This document shows, piece by piece, positions 6,258-13,203 of a stretch of 13,203 nucleotides of DNA. Numbering within the stretch: position 1 is the stretch's first letter; each line of letters starts with the position of its first letter. A program made the translations under genes and the position numbers. Source of the stretch: an uncultured Acidobacteriota bacterium (GTDB lineage Bacteria > Acidobacteriota > Vicinamibacteria > Vicinamibacterales > SCN-69-37); contig CALFMR010000252.1 in the NCBI GenBank assembly GCA_937880585.1, positions 1-13,203 on the forward strand, given 5' to 3'. A model generated the notes under the pieces. The model worked only from the letters and a program-made list of their open reading frames with translations, was not told the origin of the DNA and did not search any database.

Positions 6258-7169
6258 TCACTTCAGGCGCTTTTCGCCCGGGGCCTTGCCGTCCGCCGAG
6301 CTGTGTTCGATCTGCGCGTTCATCTCCGCGCCCGCCAGGAGCGCGAGGCCGCACACGTACAGCCAGACGAGCAGCACGATGATGCCACCGACGGTGCCAT
6401 AGGTGGCCGTGTAGTTGGCAAACGTCGAGACGTACACCTTGAACCCGAGCGACGCGCCCAGCCATACGGCCGTCGCGAGCACGGCGCCGGGCGTGATCCA
6501 CCGCCACGCCTGCTCGGCATCCGGCCCGAAATAGAAGACGAGGCCGACGGCGACCGTGACGAGCGCGAAGGCGAGCGGCCACTGCAGAATCGTCCAGGCC
6601 CATTCGAACGCCGCGCCGAGGCCGAAATGCCGTGCGACGTTCTCGGCGATCGCCGGCCCACTCAGGACGAGCGTGAACGAGACGAGCACGAGCAGCGTCA
6701 GCGTAACGGTCAACCCAATCGCAACCAGGCGCACGCGCCACCAAGGCCGCGCCTCGGCGATCTCATAGGCGCGGTTGAGCGCCGAGACGATCGACGTCAG
6801 TGCCGTCGAGCTCGTCCAGAGCGCGCCGAAGAGGCCAAGCGTGAGGATGCCGCCGTGATCGGCGTTCGAGATGCGCGCCATCTGGTCGCGCACGATTTGC
6901 AGGACGTCACCGGGAGCGATGGGCGCGAGCGCCGCCACGACGTTGTCGCTCACCTCGTGCAACGGAAAGAAGCTCGCAAGCGAGAGCAGGAACAGGAGCG
7001 CGGGAAAGATCGCGAGAAAGAAGTAGTAGGCGAGTTGCGCCGCCAGGTTCAGACAATCGTCGGCGATGAATTCACGTCCCGTGCGGACGACGATCGCCCG
7101 CGAGCGGCGCAACCAGGCCCGCCAACGCCTCGTCCCGCGCGTCGCTGCGGCGCGCACGCCATCGTTCAC
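6258..7169 (-). CDS. YihY/BrkB-family inner-membrane protein
   Basis: Predicted 303-residue membrane protein with six segments at about 47-68, 108-130, 147-170, 192-214, 226-246 and 260-282. Family marks include LAAQLAYYFFLAIFPALLFL (42-61), GLFGALWTSSTAL (112-124), the conserved ANYTATYGTVGGIIVLLVWL (251-270) and the end GAEMNAQIEH. The frame runs upstream through the dehydrogenase gene, but the sensible start is the GTG at 7169: it overlaps the dehydrogenase stop in a GTGA junction and places a basic amphipathic stretch before the first membrane segment. No strong ribosome-binding site is seen, so translation is probably coupled. The older name 'ribonuclease BN' for this family is a misassignment; its true function is unclear. 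Last gene of the minus-strand operon. Confidence 0.9.
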   Translation of the reverse strand: MNDGVRAAATRGTRRWRAWLRRSRAIVVRTGREFIADDCLNLAAQLAYYFFLAIFPALLFLLSLASFFPLHEVSDNVVAALAPIAPGDVLQIVRDQMARISNADHGGILTLGLFGALWTSSTALTSIVSALNRAYEIAEARPWWRVRLVAIGLTVTLTLLVLVSFTLVLSGPAIAENVARHFGLGAAFEWAWTILQWPLAFALVTVAVGLVFYFGPDAEQAWRWITPGAVLATAVWLGASLGFKVYVSTFANYTATYGTVGGIIVLLVWLYVCGLALLAGAEMNAQIEHSSADGKAPGEKRLK

Positions 7170-8338
7170 GGCGTCAGTACGACCTTCGTGCAATCGTCCA
7201 CCTTCTCGAGAAACATTCGATAGCCATCCGGCGCCCGGTCGAGCGGCAGTCGATGGCTGACGACGAACGACGGGTCGATCGCGCCCTGTTCGATGAGCGC
7301 GAGGAGGGGCTGGAGATACCGGTGCACGTGCGTCTGGCCCATCCGCATCGTGAGCCCCTTGGCGAAGGCGGCGCCGATGGGCACCTTGTCGAGCATTCCG
7401 CCGTACACGCCCGGGATCGAGACGACGCCGCCCTTGCCGCACGCCATGACCGCCTGTCGCAGCGCGGTCAACCGATCGGTCGCAAGCCGCAACCGGCTCT
7501 TTACCGCGTCGTAGTACGCGCCAATCGACGCGGCTCCGTGCGCTTCGAGGCCGACCGCGTCGATGCACGCGTCGGGCCCGCGCCCGCCCGTCATGTCGCG
7601 CAGTCGCTCGAGCAACTCGCCGTCCTCGAAATTGATCGTCTCGGCATGGCCCACCTCGCGCGCCAATGCCAGCCGGTGCGGGACGCGATCGATGGCGATC
7701 ACGCGCGCGGCGCCGAGCAGGTACGCGCTCGCGACGGCCAGGAGCCCGACCGGGCCGCAGCCCCAGACGGCAACGACGTGGCCGGGCTGGATCGCGCAAT
7801 TTTCCGCCGCCATATAGCCGGTCGGGAAGATGTCGGAGAGGAACAGCACCTGTTCGTCCGACAGTACCGCGGGCACCTTGACCGGCCCGACGTCGGCGAA
7901 CGGCACGCGCACGTATTCCGCCTGCCCGCCGGCGTAGCCGCCGTACAGGTGCGAATAGCCGAAGAGCCCGCTCGCGGAATAGCCGTAGAGCTTTTCCGCC
8001 ATCCAGGCGTGGGGATTCGAGTTGTCGCAAAGCGACCATCGCCCCACCCGGCACGGGCCGCAGGCGCCGCAGGCGATCGTGAAGGGGACGACCACGCGAT
8101 CGCCAGGCCTCAGCGAGGTGATGGCCGACCCGACCTCGACGACCTCGCCCATGAACTCGTGGCCGAGGATGTCGCCCGCCGCGAGCGTCGGGATGACGCC
8201 ATCGTACAGGTGAAGATCGGATCCGCAGATGGCCGTCGCCGTGACGCGCACGATGGCGTCACGCGGATTCAGGATCGATGGGTCGGGAACAGTCTCGATG
8301 CGGACGTCACGCGCGCCGTGCCAGCACAGCGCCTTCAT
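7166..8338 (-). CDS. Zinc-dependent alcohol dehydrogenase, formaldehyde-dehydrogenase-like
   Basis: Predicted 390-residue medium-chain dehydrogenase, oxidising an alcohol or aldehyde adduct with NAD(P). The GroES-like half carries catalytic-zinc ligands Cys38 (AICGSDLH), His60 and Glu61 (GHEFMGEV), and four structural-zinc cysteines at 90, 93, 96 and 104 (ACGACGPCRVGRWSLC). The Rossmann fold has GCGPVG (193-198), with Asp217 in IAIDR placed to favour NAD over NADP. The length, the YGYSASGLFGYSHLYGGYAGG loop region and the insertion near 280-300 match the glutathione-independent formaldehyde-dehydrogenase-like branch, whose members dismutate or oxidise small aldehydes; the substrate here is uncertain. 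It overlaps the upstream SRPBCC gene (ATGA, 8335-8338) and the downstream YihY gene (GTGA, 7166-7169), so the three are almost certainly one transcript. Confidence 0.93.
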   Translation of the reverse strand: MKALCWHGARDVRIETVPDPSILNPRDAIVRVTATAICGSDLHLYDGVIPTLAAGDILGHEFMGEVVEVGSAITSLRPGDRVVVPFTIACGACGPCRVGRWSLCDNSNPHAWMAEKLYGYSASGLFGYSHLYGGYAGGQAEYVRVPFADVGPVKVPAVLSDEQVLFLSDIFPTGYMAAENCAIQPGHVVAVWGCGPVGLLAVASAYLLGAARVIAIDRVPHRLALAREVGHAETINFEDGELLERLRDMTGGRGPDACIDAVGLEAHGAASIGAYYDAVKSRLRLATDRLTALRQAVMACGKGGVVSIPGVYGGMLDKVPIGAAFAKGLTMRMGQTHVHRYLQPLLALIEQGAIDPSFVVSHRLPLDRAPDGYRMFLEKVDDCTKVVLTP

Positions 8339-9075
8339 GTGAGCGCCTCACGCGCGGCACGAAACGCCGCCGACCGGTGGCCGGCCGGTTGTCCGGTCGC
8401 CGTGGGCGCTTCGCCCGCTTCGAGCACGGCCTTGAAGCGCCGGAGGTCTTCTCGGAGCTGCGAGTGCGGCGAGTCGCCCCAGAGCCACGCCAGCGCCGCG
8501 CCGGCTTTGCCGCCGGGCGGATCGTATTGAAGTGTGACGTGGACCTCGGTGCCCGCCTCGCCGAACGGCCGGAACTGAACCGATCCTGCCGAGGCGACAG
8601 CCGCGCCGGGCAGCGTGCGCCAGGCGATGCGTTCCGGTTCGACCTCGGCAATGGTCTCGGCATCCCATTCGAGCGTGATGCCCGCCGGCCCGCGCATGAC
8701 CCAGTGCGTGCGTCCGGCGCCGGTCGTCTCGATGCGCTCGACGTGCGGCATGAGGCGTGCGAGCGTTGCCGGATCGCGCCACGCGGCAAAGACGTCAGCA
8801 GGCGGCCGCGCAATCGTGACGCTCTCGCGGAGATGGATGCCGCGCGGTCCGCCGAGCGCCGTGCGTGTATCGTCGCGCCGCCGCGCGTGTGGCCGTCGTC
8901 CGATGGCGGCATTGACGGGACAGTAGCCGCTCGCGCCGCGCAGCACGAGGCCGACGCCAGCCGTGGCCGCGCCGCCGAACGGCTTGCGCCGCTTGATGGC
9001 GACGGCGACCAGCGCTACGCCCGCGAGAATCGAGATCGTCTGTTCCCAGCCTTCCATGTTTCGCGACACGTGCAT
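8335..9075 (-). CDS. YgaP-like membrane domain (DUF2892) fused to SRPBCC domain
   Basis: Predicted 246-residue protein. Residues 8-60 resemble the small YgaP/DUF2892 hydrophobic hairpin: two membrane segments (about 12-28 and 33-48) separated by KRRKPFG, ending RGASGYCPVNAAIG. After a basic linker (60-78), residues 80-225 form an SRPBCC/polyketide-cyclase fold: IHLRESVTIARPPADVFAAW, LARLMPHVERIE, a beta-sheet with ITLEWDAETIAEVEPERIAW, and C-terminal helix REDLRRFKAVLE. SRPBCC domains bind hydrophobic ligands; this one would sit at the membrane. An in-frame ATG exists at 9219, but the ATG at 9075 is preceded by GGAGGA with ideal spacing and begins the conserved hairpin, so I chose it. It lies 26 bp after the broken SDR and overlaps the dehydrogenase start by 4 nt. 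Ligand unknown. Confidence 0.88.
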   Translation of the reverse strand: MHVSRNMEGWEQTISILAGVALVAVAIKRRKPFGGAATAGVGLVLRGASGYCPVNAAIGRRPHARRRDDTRTALGGPRGIHLRESVTIARPPADVFAAWRDPATLARLMPHVERIETTGAGRTHWVMRGPAGITLEWDAETIAEVEPERIAWRTLPGAAVASAGSVQFRPFGEAGTEVHVTLQYDPPGGKAGAALAWLWGDSPHSQLREDLRRFKAVLEAGEAPTATGQPAGHRSAAFRAAREALT

Positions 9076-9101
9076 GGCATGTCCTCCTGCGGCCGACGCC
9101 G

Positions 9102-9816
9102 CTATCGGGGCGAGGCCTCGGCCGATCCCGAACCGGGCTCGGCCATCTTCCGGTGCATTTCCGCGAGCACGCTCGACGGCGTGACGGCGGCGATGGCCGC
9201 GCGCAGCTTGTTCTGCCATCCGGTGACGACGTCACCTTCGCCGCGCATCATCGCGTCGAAGCCGCTGCGCGCAACGTCGGCTGGATCGTCCTTTCGGCCC
9301 TGGCCGACCTTGGTGTCGGTCATGCCGGCACGGTCGAAGAAGTCAGTGTCGGTCGCGCCGGGCATGAGGCAGGTGACCGTGACGCCGCTGTCACGAAGCT
9401 CCTCGCGCAGGGCGAAGGCGTCCCGCACCCCGCGCGCGCATGCCGCGGCCGACGCGCTGGATGAGGTCGATCGTGCCGACGACGTTCGTGTTGACCACGT
9501 GCAGCACCGCCTCGAACGGCTGGTCGAGGAATCCGCCGCCGAGCCCGTGGCCGGCATTGGCCAGGAGCAAATCGACTGGTCGTTCGCCAATGGCCTCGTA
9601 CAGCCGGTCGACCCCCTCGATCGTGGCCAAGTCCGCCTGGACGGGATCGGCGGCGACGGCGGCCGCGCCAAACGCAGTCGCCGCGTCGCGAATGGTCGGT
9701 TCGTCGGAGGCGACGACGAGGTCATAGCCCTTTGCCGCTGCGATGGAGGCAAGTTCGTAGCCGATGCCGGACGATGCGCCTGTCACGACGGCGACCGGGC
9801 GGGATGAAGACGCCAT
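9102..9816 (-). pseudogene. Short-chain dehydrogenase/reductase, internally deleted and frameshifted
   Basis: The SDR is split over two frames. Frame one starts at the ATG at 9816, with AAAGGAG 7 nt upstream, and encodes 133 SDR residues: TGASSGIG cofactor motif (12-19), NAG (87-89), and Asn111 in NTNVVG, up to RARGAGR near 9418. The next recognisable SDR residues, FALREELRDSG from 9416, lie in another frame and continue for 104 residues with VTCLMPGATDTDFF and DDPADVARSGFDAMMRG to the stop at 9102-9104. The segment expected between them, the strand with catalytic Ser and the YxxxK helix, is absent. Total recognisable length is about 237 residues; relatives I recall have about 265-270. So roughly 30 residues are lost and the frame is off by one. 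The ribosome would instead read to a stop at 9391-9393 and make an inactive fragment. A sequencing or assembly error is the alternative. First gene of the minus-strand operon. Confidence 0.82.
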
Positions 9817-9878
9817 GGTCGGACTCCTTTGATGACGAGCTCGATGTCGCCGGCGCCCGAGAATCCGGAGTGCAAGAA

Positions 9879-9913
9879 CGGAGCCGGATGCCGTGCGATT
9901 GCTCGGAGCCGGA
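9879..9913. repeat. Direct repeat CGGAGCCGGA x2
   Basis: The decamer CGGAGCCGGA occurs at 9879-9888 and 9904-9913, 25 bp apart, within the upstream region of the SDR operon and across the candidate ECF promoter. It could be an operator pair; no regulator can be named. Confidence 0.35.
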
Positions 9914-9919
9914 GGTTCC
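9896..9919 (-). promoter_or_regulatory. Possible ECF-sigma-type promoter for the SDR operon
   Basis: On the minus strand GGAAC (9919-9915) is followed by 17 bp and CG (9897-9896), about 80 nt upstream of the SDR start. The pattern resembles that before the DUF892 gene, which would fit shared stress control, but the -10 half is uninformative in this GC-rich DNA. Confidence 0.2.
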
Positions 9920-10024
9920 CCGGCAAGTCGCATGGCTCCGCGTCGCTGCCGAGTTGCGGTTGGCGCGTGCTCACTCGCGGAGGTCCGCGTTCGAACCAGG
10001 CGGCGCACCGTGTGAAGCGCAACG

Positions 10025-10053
10025 TTGCCCTCTTGCGAGCGGGCCGTTACGAT
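10025..10053 (+). promoter_or_regulatory. Possible sigma70-type promoter for the hybrid kinase
   Basis: TTGCCC (10025-10030) and TACGAT (10048-10053) are separated by 17 bp, each with four of six consensus matches. This would give a roughly 180-nt leader that includes the strong hairpin at 10171-10194. Consensus match only. Confidence 0.35.
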
Positions 10054-10170
10054 GGGCGCGCAGGTTTCCGCCGCAGACGCGGCTGGCGGTCCTGTTCACC
10101 CGTGAAAAGGCGCGCCGGCGACCGCAGCCCCGCGCCGACGGCGCTCAACGCCCTCGCTGCGCTCGGGTTT

Positions 10171-10194
10171 CGCGGCGCGAGTGATCGCGCCGCG
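10171..10194 (+). repeat. Strong GTGA-loop hairpin in the predicted kinase leader
   Basis: Perfect 10-bp inverted repeat CGCGGCGCGA (10171-10180) and TCGCGCCGCG (10185-10194) closing a GTGA tetraloop of the stable GNRA class. It sits 46 bp before the kinase ATG. No U-run follows, so it is not a typical intrinsic terminator. Possible leader RNA structure or protein-binding palindrome. Confidence 0.55.
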
Positions 10195-10240
10195 CCAGCA
10201 GGTGGCGGGACGGGCCTCGGTCCGTCCGGCTAGGAGATCG

Positions 10241-13203
<2,963 letters not shown>

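Larger units (their letters stand above)
9817..10240. other. Divergent intergenic region (SDR operon / hybrid kinase)
   Basis: This 424-bp gap contains no gene I can support; ORFs crossing it lack recognisable domains. It holds a possible ECF-type promoter for the SDR operon (9896-9919, minus), a 10-bp direct repeat (9879-9913), a possible sigma70 promoter for the kinase (10025-10053), the 17-mer CCCTCGCTGCGCTCGGG (10151-10167), which matches 2038-2054 at 16 of 17 positions, and a strong hairpin (10171-10194). Confidence 0.6.

Noticed and set aside
6258..8054. 598-residue open frame on the minus strand covering YihY and most of the dehydrogenase
   Set aside because: Its first half is Arg-rich out-of-frame text over the dehydrogenase, which has intact zinc and cofactor motifs. 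The YihY family begins after the GTG at 7169.
7253..8530. 425-residue plus-strand frame opposite the dehydrogenase
   Set aside because: The minus strand carries a complete dehydrogenase; the plus frame has no family features.

Overview
This is GC-rich chromosomal DNA. The strongest taxonomic clue is a PadR-type regulator directly followed by an 893-residue duplicated FtsX/MacB-like permease without its own ATPase. This pair is the hallmark of the 'Acidobacterial PadR' and 'Acidobacterial duplicated orphan permease (ADOP)' families. With the stress-type genes and the large CHASE3/GAF hybrid kinase, it points to an Acidobacteriota soil bacterium, perhaps Vicinamibacteria. The phylum is inferred from gene content; no rRNA is present.

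Layout from left to right. (1) Positions 1-1882, minus strand: a two-gene unit encoding a TPR lipoprotein followed by an outer-membrane beta-barrel protein that runs off the left edge. (2) Positions 1883-2188: divergent intergenic region with a candidate leaderless promoter, an inverted pair of REP-like palindromes, another hairpin, and a good sigma70-like promoter for padR. (3) Positions 2189-5248, plus strand: padR then the ADOP permease. (4) Positions 5466-6059, plus strand: a DUF892/YciF-type ferritin-like stress protein. (5) Positions 6060-6257: convergent intergenic region with a GAAG-heptad repeat tract and a second inverted pair of the same REP-like palindromes. (6) Positions 6258-9816, minus strand: a compact four-gene unit, transcribed as SDR, YgaP-like membrane domain fused to SRPBCC, zinc-dependent formaldehyde-dehydrogenase-like alcohol dehydrogenase, and YihY/BrkB membrane protein. 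The last three overlap by 4 nt each. The first gene, the SDR, is broken: about 30 residues carrying the catalytic Tyr/Lys segment are missing and the frame shifts. (7) Positions 9817-10240: divergent intergenic region. (8) Positions 10241-13203, plus strand: a hybrid sensor histidine kinase (CHASE3, GAF, coiled coil, HisKA, HATPase, two receiver domains) that runs off the right edge.

Two real genes, at 1-893 and 10241-13203, have no stop codon inside the window, so a search that requires closed ORFs misses them; both were read by direct translation. The most unusual signals are the repeated inverted REP-like pairs, the internally deleted SDR heading an otherwise intact stress/redox operon, and that operon's gene combination. 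No CRISPR array, RNA gene, transposase or phage gene was found.
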